Notes: generated by a model from the sequence alone, not told the origin. A DNA stretch of 51,324 nt from Nitrososphaerota archaeon (GCA_024860875.1 JACPSZ010000015.1:1-51324), one strand, 5' to 3'; positions 32,917-41,467 are shown, numbered from the stretch's first letter. Translations and numbers: made by a program.

Positions 32917-34320
32917 TTAGTCTGAGAGTCTGCCTCCCCTGACCAGCTTTTTCGGGTCTAGAATTGAATTCACTTTTTCCTTAGAAAGAATACCATCTTC
33001 AATAATAACATCCTTTATGCTCCTGCCGGTCTTCATTGCCTTCTTTGCTATTTTAGATGCTCTGTCATACCCTATGATCGGTGCAACGACGGTAATCAGA
33101 GCAATTGTATCCTCTGCATACTTTTGCACTTTAGTCTTGTTGACCTTAATTCCATCTATGCATTTTTTGGCTAACGTTCTCGCAGCTGCTGAAATTATTT
33201 CGATAGACTCCAACAATGTATAGGCTATAACGGGCATCATTGTATTGAGTTCAAGATTTCCCGCCTGGCCAGCAATTGTAATGGTAAGATTGTTCCCCAT
33301 AACTTTCGATGCTACCATGCTTACAGCTTCTGGGATTACAGGGTTGACCTTTGCGGGCATTATGCTTGAGCCTGGCTGAATTGCAGGCAGCTCTATCTCA
33401 TCAAAACCTGTTCTCGGACCAGAGTATAGTAGTTTCAAATCATTTGCGATCTTCATCAAACTTACAGCGATTACATTTAGAGCTCCGCTTAGCTCTACAG
33501 CAGCGTCCTTGTTCTGCATAGCTTCAAACAAGTTCTCCGCTCTCCTGACGTCCATTTTTGATATTTGTTTGAGCTCCTCTATTACAAACGCTGCGAACTT
33601 TGGATGCGCGTTCAAGCCAGTCCCAACTGCAGTCCCTCCAATAGGAAGTTCGGAAAGATGTGGGAGGCAGTTTTCAACTCTCTTAATACCATGCTCTACC
33701 ATGCTTGCGTAGCCGCTGAATTCCTGGCCAAGTGTTATCGGAACGGCATCCTGAAGGTGCGTCCTACCCGCTTTTACGATGGTATCAAATTCTCTGGCCT
33801 TTTTCTTCAACGAAGTTTCGAGGGTTTTAAGCGAAGGCATCAGATCTTCCTCTACTGCTTGCAGCGCTGCCAAGTTTATAGTTGCAGGGAATACGTCGTT
33901 TGTAGATTGCCCCATATTTACATGGTCGTTAGGATGAATGACTTTTTTGTCTCCAGCCTTGCCTCCAAGTATCAGACTTGCTCCGTTGGCAATTATTTCA
34001 TTTGCATTCATGTTGGTCGATGTTCCAGAGCCAGTCTGGAATACATCAACGATGAATTGGTCGTCAAACTTTCCTCTAACGGCTTCTTCTGCCGCAACAA
34101 CCATAGCATCTCCTTTCTTCTTGTCCAGAAGTTTCAGCCTAAGGTTTGCCCTAGCAGCTGCAAGTTTTATCATGCATAGAGCATGTATGAACCTCTTCTG
34201 AAATCTTAGATTAGAAATCTGGAAATTCTCCAAAGCCCTCTGGGTCTGTGCACCGTATAGAGCATCTGCTAGAACCTTTACATTTCCCATAGTGTCCCTT
34301 TCAGTTCTGAACTTTTTCAT
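32917..34320 (-). CDS. fumC: Fumarate hydratase, class II
   Basis: 467 residues from ATG 34320; an 11-codon TTG extension to 34353 is less likely. It converts fumarate and malate in the citric acid cycle. GSGTSTNMNANEIIANGA, HPNDHVNMGQSTNDVFP and the signature GSSIMPAKVNPVIPE mark the aspartase/fumarase superfamily. GRTHLQDAVPITLGQEFSGYA and the overall length favour fumarase over aspartase, though that choice is by resemblance. Citrate synthase is encoded about 7 kb away. Confidence 0.9.
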   Translation of the reverse strand: MKKFRTERDTMGNVKVLADALYGAQTQRALENFQISNLRFQKRFIHALCMIKLAAARANLRLKLLDKKKGDAMVVAAEEAVRGKFDDQFIVDVFQTGSGTSTNMNANEIIANGASLILGGKAGDKKVIHPNDHVNMGQSTNDVFPATINLAALQAVEEDLMPSLKTLETSLKKKAREFDTIVKAGRTHLQDAVPITLGQEFSGYASMVEHGIKRVENCLPHLSELPIGGTAVGTGLNAHPKFAAFVIEELKQISKMDVRRAENLFEAMQNKDAAVELSGALNVIAVSLMKIANDLKLLYSGPRTGFDEIELPAIQPGSSIMPAKVNPVIPEAVSMVASKVMGNNLTITIAGQAGNLELNTMMPVIAYTLLESIEIISAAARTLAKKCIDGIKVNKTKVQKYAEDTIALITVVAPIIGYDRASKIAKKAMKTGRSIKDVIIEDGILSKEKVNSILDPKKLVRGGRLSD

Positions 34321-34408
34321 TATCCGAACCCTATGGTCAAAAGAACGGCTCAAAATCCCTTTCTAATAAGTAAAAACAGATTTAATCTCCTAAAATTTAG
34401 AAGTGGCA

Positions 34409-34618
34409 ATGCCAAAGAAGTTCAGGATCACTGCAAAGCTGAACAACCTCTGGGCCGTTGAACAGTTAATTGCAAAGGTAGATAATGACAAGAGGCTAAA
34501 GTACGAAATCAAGGACGATTGGACCGTATATATTTACGGAGAAGGCCAGAAAGGGCTTTTGGAGGAAGCCAAGAATATGGTAACTCGCTCCTTCGGCTAC
34601 GTCGATGCTGTCGAATAG
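34409..34618 (+). CDS. Conserved small protein, unknown function
   Basis: 69 residues from ATG 34409. PKKFRITAKLNNLWAVEQLIAKVDNDKRLKYEIKDDWTVYIYGEGQKGLLEEAKNMVTR alternates strands and helices in a compact alpha/beta pattern, like small ACT- or KH-sized folds. It is divergent from fumC with about 90 nt between starts. A TATA-like TTTAATCTCC lies about 28 nt upstream. No function is recognised. Confidence 0.65.
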   Translation: MPKKFRITAKLNNLWAVEQLIAKVDNDKRLKYEIKDDWTVYIYGEGQKGLLEEAKNMVTRSFGYVDAVE

Positions 34619-34647
34619 TTCAACTATAACCATGTCCAATAAAGATT

Positions 34648-34767
34648 ATGGACTTATGCCCCAACTGCGGTTCTATGATGCAGGTTACCGAGAAAAAGGA
34701 ATATTCAGAGTATAGATGTACAAAATGCGGGCATGTAATTCTTGATCTGGAGATGGCTTATGATTGA
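34648..34767 (+). CDS. Very small zinc-ribbon protein
   Basis: 39 residues: MDLCPNCGSMM and YRCTKCGHVILDLE give two CxxC pairs 20 residues apart, the fold of the N-terminal ribbon of RPC11/TFS-type transcription factors. It stands alone, without the C-terminal TFIIS-like domain. It lies 29 nt after the preceding gene and may share its transcript. The ribbon is clear; the role is not. Confidence 0.6.
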   Translation: MDLCPNCGSMMQVTEKKEYSEYRCTKCGHVILDLEMAYD

Positions 34768-34952
34768 TGCTGTGCCCGCCCCTGCGTGCAAATTGATGAT
34801 GGGTTTGCCATATAAAGCAAAACAATGGTAAAGGAGTAGAGTACTATCAGAGTTACTAAGAAAACGTACCCCGTGTGTGCAAAAAATCCTTATTGTGTAT
34901 ATAAACTCAAAAGATGGAGTACATTGCTATTTGTCAGTTAATAGTTTGAACC

Positions 34953-35987
34953 TTACCACTCTACTCTTAGCTCATTTGTAAAGTTCAAAGCGTCGAGAAG
35001 ACCCTCTGCATAACCTATGCTTAGAATTGCCAATTCATGTTTCCCTTCGTTGAGGAATCTCTCCGCATCAAGAGTATACAGCTCTACATTTTCGAAAAGG
35101 TCATCGAACTTCTTCCCCTTCTGCTTCGCCTGAAGCCTAGCCTGCTGGAGAGCCTTCTTTGTCTTTGCAACGTATTTTGTGACCATTCCAACTGCTGGAA
35201 TTCTGACTCTTGCTGAATTGTTTTTGATTGAAATTTTGGATGTTTTGCAGAGAACTTGGATAGCTTCTTCCTCTGTATAATGCAATTCTCCTGTCAGTAT
35301 TATTGCATGAGGAGGTTTCCCGAAGATTTTCTTTGAGAGATATTCTGCAGTGCCAGCAACTGTCTTTTGATCCTTCTGCCCTATGCGTGAACATACAATT
35401 ATGAAGCAGTCGTTCGGGATTACGAGCTTCTTCTGCTCATTTTCAGTTTCCAAAAGGCTCCTTATTGCTTCGCTAGGCGAAAGGAAAAATTCTGAACTCT
35501 TGTCGTATTCCAATAGAATGAGTGTGTGCAAACCATTGAGTAGATTTGCGTGAAGGGAATAGTAGACGTAGAGGTTCTTTGTTGGTGCCGCTCTTGTCAT
35601 TGTTACTGTTCTGCCGAACTTGTAGGAATGAAGACCGGTTTCTCCCGCTATCGCCGAATAGATTGAAGCATTATGGATTACTCTTGTTTTGATATTTTGT
35701 TTCTGGGCTCTTATCCTTAGGTCCATATGTGTTGTAGCAACCATGGGGTCGCCATAGCAGAGCAGTGCAACATTCTTCTCTGAGGCTTCTGCAAGTATTT
35801 TTCTTCCATCCTCTACAAAGGTTCTCGATGCTTCCTGTGCATTGAGTGCTTTTGCTATGCTATTTGGAATTGGGCTCGTGTATGTTTCCAAATATACGAT
35901 GTCAGATTTTTCAAGAGCTTCTGAGGCTTCTTTGGTTAATCCCTTTTCTCCTGCAAGCCCTAGCCCTATGAACGTAAGCACAGCCAC
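34953..35987 (-). CDS. dphB: Diphthine synthase (Dph5) fused to a C-terminal DUF357 domain
   Basis: 344 residues, about 80 longer than usual. The N-terminal 260 residues are the SAM-dependent tetrapyrrole-methylase-like enzyme that methylates the modified His of EF-2 on the way to diphthamide. FIGLGLAGEKGLTKEA, YLETYTSPIP, LLCYGDPMVATTHMDLR and TVTMTRAAPTKNLYVYYSLH support this. From about 270 a DUF357-like helical segment follows, with LYTLDAERFLNEGKHELAILSIGYAEGLLDAL. DUF357 is usually a separate small protein. The start ATG 35987 matches the family. Confidence 0.9.
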   Translation of the reverse strand: MAVLTFIGLGLAGEKGLTKEASEALEKSDIVYLETYTSPIPNSIAKALNAQEASRTFVEDGRKILAEASEKNVALLCYGDPMVATTHMDLRIRAQKQNIKTRVIHNASIYSAIAGETGLHSYKFGRTVTMTRAAPTKNLYVYYSLHANLLNGLHTLILLEYDKSSEFFLSPSEAIRSLLETENEQKKLVIPNDCFIIVCSRIGQKDQKTVAGTAEYLSKKIFGKPPHAIILTGELHYTEEEAIQVLCKTSKISIKNNSARVRIPAVGMVTKYVAKTKKALQQARLQAKQKGKKFDDLFENVELYTLDAERFLNEGKHELAILSIGYAEGLLDALNFTNELRVEW

Positions 35988-36064
35988 GCTAATTCAGGAT
36001 GCTCTATTAAGTTTCAATAGCCAAAAGAATTAATACAAAACAAATCTTGGTGCGTAAACCAGAT

Positions 36065-36179
36065 GGGCCTGTGGCTCAGCCAGGTAGAGAGATTTACCCT
36101 ATAGCGGCTGGCTCTTAACCAGTTCTCCTCTAAAGGAGAGGTGAATAGGTCGTGGGTTCAAATCCCACCAGGCCCGCCA
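36065..36179 (+). tRNA. tRNA-Lys (CUU anticodon) with two predicted introns, CCA encoded
   Basis: The acceptor is GGGCCTG (36065-36071)/CAGGCCC (36169-36175), the discriminator is G and CCA is at 36177-36179. The D-stem is GCTC/GAGC, where the final C is at 36105. The anticodon stem is GCTGG (36107-36111)/CCAGT (36119-36123) with loop CTCTTAA and anticodon CTT at 36114-36116. The T-arm is GTGGG/CCCAC. Two segments interrupt the cloverleaf: 36090-36104 (15 nt, between positions 24 and 25) and 36124-36146 (23 nt, between 43 and 44). Removing both gives a standard tRNA. ATTTACC of the first can pair with GGTGAAT of the second. Confidence 0.9.
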
Positions 36180-36670
36180 TATTATGGTTAGGTCTATCTC
36201 AAGGAGCCCATTTTAGCATAGTGGTTTCTCTATTCCCAGAATATGCTACCTATTAGTTTCCTCTAGGGAGGTTTATTGAGAGCTATACTTCTTAGACTTG
36301 AGGTTTTCTTCTTTTCACCAATGTTATTACCAGCACCGCACTTACTTACCAATGCGATTGCGAGCAGAACTTCAGTTTGGGGTTCATTGTCCTTCCTCTC
36401 TCAATTTGCTGATTCAGGTCTGCCTGTATGGTTTGCAACGCTAACATGGTCAGGAAGGTGAAGTACAGGTGTCTTGCCTTGCTCAACGGCGCCCTTACTA
36501 GCAGCATAGCAGGATGCCTTGGGTGGGATTAAACAGGGGAAAAGTATGTTGTCATTAAGGCAAATGATGGTTGCTCCATCAAGAAGCGTCAGGTCTCACA
36601 ATGTTAATAATATGGTTAACATCGTTAGAATAATTCTACCAATGAGCAGATATTCAGAAAAGCCCTCACC
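36180..36670 (+). promoter_or_regulatory. 491-nt non-coding stretch with palindromes before PQQ copy 6
   Basis: No convincing gene. A hairpin AGCATA/TATGCT lies near 36213-36247. Just upstream of the copy 6 start are TGTTAA-n8-TTAACA (36602-36621) and the perfect palindrome TAGAATAATTCTA (36626-36638), followed by a TATA-like GATATTC near 36649. They occupy the same position relative to the start as the operators of copies 3-5 but differ in sequence. The frames at 36276-36461 and 36519-36707 show no recognisable protein. Confidence 0.5.
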
Positions 36671-38575
36671 ATGCCCATGGCCGGTCCTAGATTACAGGTT
36701 GTGGTAGCATCACTTCTGGTCGCCCTTTTTGGTTTCACCGTTCTCACTACTCAAGTTTCCTTGGCGCAATCTTCCCAAGGGAAGAACTGGGAAAGAGCCG
36801 CATACGATGATAATAACTCTGGTTTCAACCCTCAGACTCAAATTAACAAAGAGAACGTACGCTATCTCCAGGTTAAGTGGACATATCAGGTGCCCCAGAA
36901 TCCCTATACAGGATCGTTGAGCAGGGCTGTAGGGATCAAGACCAGACCTTTGATCATTGACGGGACAGTATACATTGGCACGGTTTATAACAGGATTATA
37001 GCTCTGGACTCGGAAAATGGGAAAGAAGTCTGGTCTTTCCAGCCAAACCTAACTGCACTAGTTGCAAACCCTGGGGCGGGAGGTAGTTCGGTTGATCTCC
37101 AGCACATATCATCTTATGGAGGATTAATTTACACGCAGGCAGCTGATTGCAGTATATTTGGCCTGGATGCAAAACAAGGTACCGTGAAATTCACAATTCC
37201 TTCCCCGTGCAAAGACATACCTGGCGGGATGGACTACAGATATGCAGGGAGAGGTACGCCAGTGATTTATGAAAAGGGCGGAGTTGCCATCTTCGGGCAG
37301 GCAGGGCAATCGTCGGGAAGAGGCTTTGTCGCTGGTTACAGCACAACTACTAGCCAATTATTATGGAGGTGGTTCGTTGTGCCTCCAAGGGGCGGGGATC
37401 CCGATTGGGACAGTAAGTATGTTGTGCAGAAAGGCGATGGAAGCTACATTACTGGACCGGCTAAGGGGAACATTCCGCCCTACAAAGGCGATTGGGGTAC
37501 TTCGGACAAGATAGTCGGAGCAACTTCGTGGAACTTAAACCTAATTGATCAGGATACCGGGATATTCTACATCGGAACTTCTGTCCCTGAAGGGGATAAC
37601 TTAAGAGACTTCCCTGGGCCGAATTTGTTCGCACACAGTTTAGTCGCGTTAAAGGCAACTACAGGGGAGATGCTATGGTATTACCAACTAACGCCGCATG
37701 ACATTTACAACGGAAACATACCCTTCCAATCTGGCACACTGGCACAGGTGCAGATAGGCGGCAAGACCGTGAAAGCCGTGCTCACAGCTTCAAAGAATGG
37801 ATATGCATATGCTTTCGACGCTGAGAAAGGCACTCTACTCTGGGAACCTACTAAGCTTGGTGTGCATCTTAACGATGTACATGCTAATGCCGGGCCCGCA
37901 GCAGACATGCTGATTACGCCGAAGGATCTTGTTGGGAAGGTGATCTGTCCATTAGGTAATTCTAACGCTCCTCCTGCCTATGGGTATAATACATTCTACG
38001 TTCCTGTTCAGAATAGCTGCTCCACCCCTAGATCTACAGGCCCGAATTTGTGGACATGGCAGAGAGTCGGGCCTGTGAACTCAACCATCTACGCTATTGA
38101 CGTATCAACTGGGAAGACAAAGTGGCAGTACTTTATGCCTAATCCATTCCAGGGTGCTGCTCTTGCTGTTAGTGGCGGTGTTGTCTATGCTGTGGATAGG
38201 GTAGGCACTTTTTACGCACTCGATGCAGATAATGGAAAGCTGCTCGCAACGATGAACCTCGGAGGATTGGGAGCTGCAGGGGTTTCGATAGGAGCCGATA
38301 AGAAGGGCAACATGATGTTGCTTGTAACATCTGGCGGGAGCGGAACAGACAAAGTTACTCCTGGCACTGTTCTGGCACTGGGTCTGGGAGAGGCAAGGGA
38401 GGTTATCAAAGAAGTAACTAAGGAAGTCATAAAAGAGGTGCCGAAAGAGGTCATAAAGGAGGTTACAAGAGAAGTAACAGTCGAAACAGTTGGCCCAATA
38501 TCATATGCTGCCATAGGAATTGGGATAGTTATAGCTGTAGTGGGCTTGGTACTATCTAGACGCAGGAAGGCATAG
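36671..38575 (+). CDS. PQQ-type propeller protein, membrane-anchored, catalytic Asp pair replaced by Asn (copy 6)
   Basis: 634 residues, about 100 shorter than copies 1-5. The signal peptide is 1-33 (VSLAQ). The propeller opens like the others (GKNWERAAYDDNNSGFNPQTQINKENV). The conserved PHDLWDYD of the other copies is PHDIYNGN here, with Asn 347 and Asn 349 in place of both Asp residues, and GWGD is GTSVPEGDN. The CC pair is also absent. It may have lost dehydrogenase activity, or use a different metal centre. The stalk (REVIKEVTKEVIKEVPKEV), anchor and RRRK tail match copy 1 closely. ATG 36671 is used; ATG 36677 is equally possible. Confidence 0.87.
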   Translation: MPMAGPRLQVVVASLLVALFGFTVLTTQVSLAQSSQGKNWERAAYDDNNSGFNPQTQINKENVRYLQVKWTYQVPQNPYTGSLSRAVGIKTRPLIIDGTVYIGTVYNRIIALDSENGKEVWSFQPNLTALVANPGAGGSSVDLQHISSYGGLIYTQAADCSIFGLDAKQGTVKFTIPSPCKDIPGGMDYRYAGRGTPVIYEKGGVAIFGQAGQSSGRGFVAGYSTTTSQLLWRWFVVPPRGGDPDWDSKYVVQKGDGSYITGPAKGNIPPYKGDWGTSDKIVGATSWNLNLIDQDTGIFYIGTSVPEGDNLRDFPGPNLFAHSLVALKATTGEMLWYYQLTPHDIYNGNIPFQSGTLAQVQIGGKTVKAVLTASKNGYAYAFDAEKGTLLWEPTKLGVHLNDVHANAGPAADMLITPKDLVGKVICPLGNSNAPPAYGYNTFYVPVQNSCSTPRSTGPNLWTWQRVGPVNSTIYAIDVSTGKTKWQYFMPNPFQGAALAVSGGVVYAVDRVGTFYALDADNGKLLATMNLGGLGAAGVSIGADKKGNMMLLVTSGGSGTDKVTPGTVLALGLGEAREVIKEVTKEVIKEVPKEVIKEVTREVTVETVGPISYAAIGIGIVIAVVGLVLSRRRKA

Positions 38576-38586
38576 ATCGAATTGGA

Positions 38587-38619
38587 CTTGCTCGGCGCAA
38601 GGCATTCTCTTTTCTTAAT
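38587..38619 (+). terminator. Terminator of PQQ copy 6
   Basis: The stem CTTGC (38587-38591) / GCAAG (38597-38601) is followed by a T-rich tract. Its sequence resembles the terminators of copies 2-5. Confidence 0.55.
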
Positions 38620-38646
38620 TAGTTGTAGAAAAAGAGAAAAAGAGAG

Positions 38647-38802
38647 TTGAAACCTACAGTGGTTATCATTTGGGCAGGTCTTACTGGAAAGAAGCTAGAC
38701 GAATTTAGCAAGAAGATTGCTCAAGCCGATGAGGCGTTTTATGGAGGAAAGTATAGTGAAGCAATTAACCGCCTAATAGAGGCATACAACGTAGCTGCTT
38801 GA
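38647..38802 (+). CDS. Small helical protein (possible)
   Basis: 51 residues from TTG 38647 after a purine-rich GAAAAAGAGAG. KKLDEFSKKIAQADEAFYGGKYSEAINRLIEAYNVAA looks like a single TPR-type helix pair. It is short and starts with TTG, so the call is tentative. It fills the gap between the PQQ copy 6 terminator and the pirin gene. Confidence 0.4.
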   Translation: MKPTVVIIWAGLTGKKLDEFSKKIAQADEAFYGGKYSEAINRLIEAYNVAA

Positions 38803-38853
38803 TCAAAGCCAACACATGGGTCTTTTGACCCTTTTAGTCACCTAATCAAATTG

Positions 38854-39699
38854 TCAGATTTGCGGCTTATGCTTTATGAAAGTCCCATTAGAATATTCAC
38901 CAAAAGCTTTCACCAGTTCCTGTTGAGTATTCATCACTATAGGCCCGTACCAAGCAACTGGCTCGTTGAGCGGCTTGCCCGCTATCAGAAGGAAATGGAG
39001 TCCTTTACTCCCCGCCGTTATGGAAACATCATCGCCATTAGTGAACACGGCAATCTCTCCATCTTTTACAACTCTGTTAGGATCAAAATGCCCATCACCT
39101 TCGACTACGTAGGCAAATGCCTTATGGCCCATAACAATAGGATGCTCAAACGTTGAGAGAGACTGCAGACTAACATCGATGTATTCAGGCGAAACAACCA
39201 AATCCTGCACAGGACCCTTCACATTACCTACAGAACCTGCTATTACTTTCACCAGGGCCCCTTTGTAATCAACCTCAGGAATCTCACCTCTACCGACATC
39301 GTGATACCTTGGGGCCATCATCTTTCTTGTAGAAGGCAAGTTCACCCATAACTGAAAGCCTATCATCCTTTCACTTTCTTGGGGCATTTCCTGATGTATG
39401 ATGCCACTTCCAGCAGTCATCCACTGCACGTCTCCAGAGTTTATTGTTCCTTTATTGCCCAAGTTATCTTCATGGGAAACTCTACCCTTCACAATGTAGG
39501 TCACAGTTTCTATCCCTCGATGAGGGTGCCAAGGGAAGCCTGCAAGGTAGTCTACAGGTTTTGTAGAACTAAAGTCATCAAGAAGCAAGAACGGATCAAG
39601 TTTAGGCATTTGTGCATGGCCGAAGACCCTCCTCAAATAAACTCCAGCGCCCTCTATGGCAGGAACGCTCTGCCACACGCTTTCCACATTTCTTATCAT
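38854..39699 (-). CDS. Pirin family protein
   Basis: 281 residues with two cupin halves. GVYLRRVFGHAQMPKLDPFLLLDDF, FPWHPHRGIETVTYIVKGRVSHEDNLGN and DVQWMTAGSGIIHQEMP carry the three metal-binding His and the Glu of the N-terminal cupin. The C-terminal half has GHKAFAYVVEGDGHF. Pirins are Fe-binding redox sensors or quercetin dioxygenase-like enzymes; the substrate cannot be told. It is divergent from the ChrB-like gene by 90 nt. Confidence 0.9.
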   Translation of the reverse strand: MIRNVESVWQSVPAIEGAGVYLRRVFGHAQMPKLDPFLLLDDFSSTKPVDYLAGFPWHPHRGIETVTYIVKGRVSHEDNLGNKGTINSGDVQWMTAGSGIIHQEMPQESERMIGFQLWVNLPSTRKMMAPRYHDVGRGEIPEVDYKGALVKVIAGSVGNVKGPVQDLVVSPEYIDVSLQSLSTFEHPIVMGHKAFAYVVEGDGHFDPNRVVKDGEIAVFTNGDDVSITAGSKGLHFLLIAGKPLNEPVAWYGPIVMNTQQELVKAFGEYSNGTFIKHKPQI

Positions 39700-39789
39700 T
39701 ATGAGAAATTATGCAAATTCCCGATATAATAAGGTGACATTCACATCATCAGGTTCTGCATTTATAGCTGACTATCCTTAATCGGATAA

Positions 39790-40221
39790 ATGAAATGGGT
39801 AACAAGGGAAAGGGCCAAAGTAGATAGAATAGCGTGCCCTTGGCTGATAAAGAAGTTCATCGACACTGATGCAGAATTTCTTTTTGTTCCCGCAGACAAA
39901 GTCCTTTCAGTGGCAGAGAGTAAAAGGGCCGCACCGTTCGATGTTGAAGGCGTAGAATTCGGCCATCATGGCGATAAGTGCACATTTGATGCTTTGATCG
40001 AAAAGTACAATCTTAAGGACGCAGCACTTTTTGAGCTGGCAAAAATCGTTAGAGGGGCAGATACAGACGCCAAGAATCTGACTCCATACTCTAACGGCTT
40101 GGAAGCTATAGCTGAAGGATTCAGGATAGTGTCAAAAAACGACTTTGAAAATATGGAAAAGCAGTTCCCAGTGTACGATGCACTCTACGCCTTCTGCAAG
40201 AAACTTAAACAATCAAGCTAA
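39790..40221 (+). CDS. ChrB C-terminal-domain-like protein
   Basis: 143 residues. KWVTRERAKVDRIACPWLIKKFIDTDAEFLFVP, FDVEGVEFGHHGDKCTFDALIEKY and LAKIVRGADTD form the domain found at the C-terminus of chromate-resistance protein ChrB. Free-standing copies are common in archaea without chromate transporters, and none is seen here, so a general redox or metal role is more careful. A TATA-like TTTATAGC lies about 29 nt before the ATG. Confidence 0.8.
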   Translation: MKWVTRERAKVDRIACPWLIKKFIDTDAEFLFVPADKVLSVAESKRAAPFDVEGVEFGHHGDKCTFDALIEKYNLKDAALFELAKIVRGADTDAKNLTPYSNGLEAIAEGFRIVSKNDFENMEKQFPVYDALYAFCKKLKQSS

Positions 40222-40433
40222 TACCGCAAGTACCATATCCATGCTTCTCCATATGCAAGGTACATTGAATAGACCAGAAGGGATAGAGCAATCGTAATGT
40301 TGAATGCAAGTTTTGCCTTGCGCAGATTAGGCGTCTGTCCTACAGGTGTCTTTTCTATGGCTTGCAGAGAAAAATAAATCGTTGCGAAGCTTCCGACCAT
40401 AAAGACAAACCCCCACGGCAACCAGTCTGTCAT
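40218..40433 (-). CDS. Small two-helix membrane protein
   Basis: 71 residues. WGFVFMVGSFATIYFSLQAI and LAFNITIALSLLVYSMYLAY are membrane helices joined by a Pro/Arg loop. It overlaps the end of the ChrB-like gene by 4 nt (convergent). No family is recognised. It lies in a group of small membrane proteins (40218-41348). Confidence 0.6.
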   Translation of the reverse strand: MTDWLPWGFVFMVGSFATIYFSLQAIEKTPVGQTPNLRKAKLAFNITIALSLLVYSMYLAYGEAWIWYLRY

Positions 40434-40529
40434 AGAAGGTCTTTTCCTCCTTAAACACTATTTAACATTTGATCAAAGCAAGAAATAGGCGTATATACTA
40501 GGATTCTGCACATAAGCCATGATTCTGGC

Positions 40530-40700
40530 ATGACCGTTCAATCTCAAGGTGTCCAGAACGAAAGAAAATACATTGTTAGATTAGTAATAGGCCTGCTAAT
40601 CATCGTTGGGGGTGCTCTATCTAACGTGTTCAAGATCGCTCCTCCAACCACAAGGCAGATGCCCAATCCAGCGGACATTGACCAAAATTATTACTGTTAG
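40530..40700 (+). CDS. Small single-helix membrane protein
   Basis: 56 residues from ATG 40530. A short charged N-terminus (QSQGVQNERKYIVR) precedes one membrane helix (LVIGLLIIVGGALSNVF); the tail is Pro-rich and ends NPADIDQNYYC with a terminal Cys. A TATA-like GTATATAC lies about 38 nt upstream. It overlaps the next frame. The paired overlap suggests two subunits of a small membrane complex. Confidence 0.5.
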   Translation: MTVQSQGVQNERKYIVRLVIGLLIIVGGALSNVFKIAPPTTRQMPNPADIDQNYYC

Positions 40701-40896
40701 CACAGGATTTCCTCCCGGCTTTATGGTGATTCTTGGCATTGTTCTTGGAGGAGGGATAAGCTTCTACTCAATTTACAGGTACTCTGAACAAACTTCTGAA
40801 TCCAATGCATCAAAATCGCGCAGAATGTATATCATGGTAGGAGCAATCTTGACACTCTTAGCTATAGTTGCAAGCGTCTATGCGTATTACATCTAA
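40678..40896 (+). CDS. Small two-helix membrane protein
   Basis: 72 residues if started at TTG 40678; ATG near 40720 would shorten it. PPGFMVILGIVLGGGISFYSIYRY and RMYIMVGAILTLLAIVASVYAYYI are the membrane helices, joined by a Ser-rich loop. It overlaps the end of the preceding small gene by 23 nt, suggesting coupled translation. Function unknown. Confidence 0.5.
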   Translation: MTKIITVSTGFPPGFMVILGIVLGGGISFYSIYRYSEQTSESNASKSRRMYIMVGAILTLLAIVASVYAYYI

Positions 40897-40907
40897 TTTT
40901 GAGAGCG

Positions 40908-41348
40908 TTAAGGAAATACCTGCTCGCCCGTAGCTTCATCCTCAAGAATTATGGCTTTGTACGGGCACGACTGTGCAGCCCTGAATATAGTATTTGAGCT
41001 TGCACCCTTTTCATCAATTATTGTTAGAGGGGCATAACTTATGAATGATGATTTCAATTCTTTTTCGTCAAGTCTAAATACTTTCGGCGCAAGTTTTACG
41101 CAGCTCCCAACTCCCATGCAAGCCTCGTGATCCAACCTGACGCGAAGAGATTTGTTCGTCAGATCAACTTCCTGAACCTTTAGCTCCCTAGTGACCCTCC
41201 CTATGGGCAGCAAGGAAATTATTATGCCCAAAAACATGATAGGCCATCTAAAATCGGCAAGCGTGGCTCCATAGACCGCTATGGTTATGCCAGCAAACAT
41301 GACTGTAAGGTCTATGGCTGCAGGCCTAAGCTTCCGCAGAGTTTGCAT
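40908..41348 (-). CDS. Membrane-anchored ferredoxin (single Fe-S cluster)
   Basis: 146 residues from ATG 41348 (GTG 41363 is possible). Two membrane helices lie at about 12-50 (AIDLTVMFAGITIAVYGATL, WPIMFLGIIISLLPI), followed by a ferredoxin domain. DHEACMGVGSCVKLAPKVF and AAQSCPYKAIILEDE give the Cys pattern C-x5-C, then CP near the end, typical of [3Fe-4S] or [4Fe-4S] Fer4_13-type proteins. It could pass electrons between a soluble dehydrogenase and a membrane carrier, perhaps with the UbiA-made quinone; that link is inference. Confidence 0.78.
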   Translation of the reverse strand: MQTLRKLRPAAIDLTVMFAGITIAVYGATLADFRWPIMFLGIIISLLPIGRVTRELKVQEVDLTNKSLRVRLDHEACMGVGSCVKLAPKVFRLDEKELKSSFISYAPLTIIDEKGASSNTIFRAAQSCPYKAIILEDEATGEQVFP

Positions 41349-41467
41349 ACCAGCTTTACACACTGCTGACTAATAAGCGAAATCGGTTTATGTAGAATTG
41401 GACATTTGTCCAACATACAAATGGAAAAGAATAAGTTATGTGCATGTACAGTTTGGGAAGGTAAACA

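Noticed and set aside
36276-36707. Two small open frames before PQQ copy 6
   Set aside because: No recognisable domain, no ribosome site, and the second overlaps the PQQ signal peptide region.
40606-40677. Upstream extension of the two-helix membrane protein
   Set aside because: It overlaps the preceding small membrane gene in another frame, and the added residues look random.
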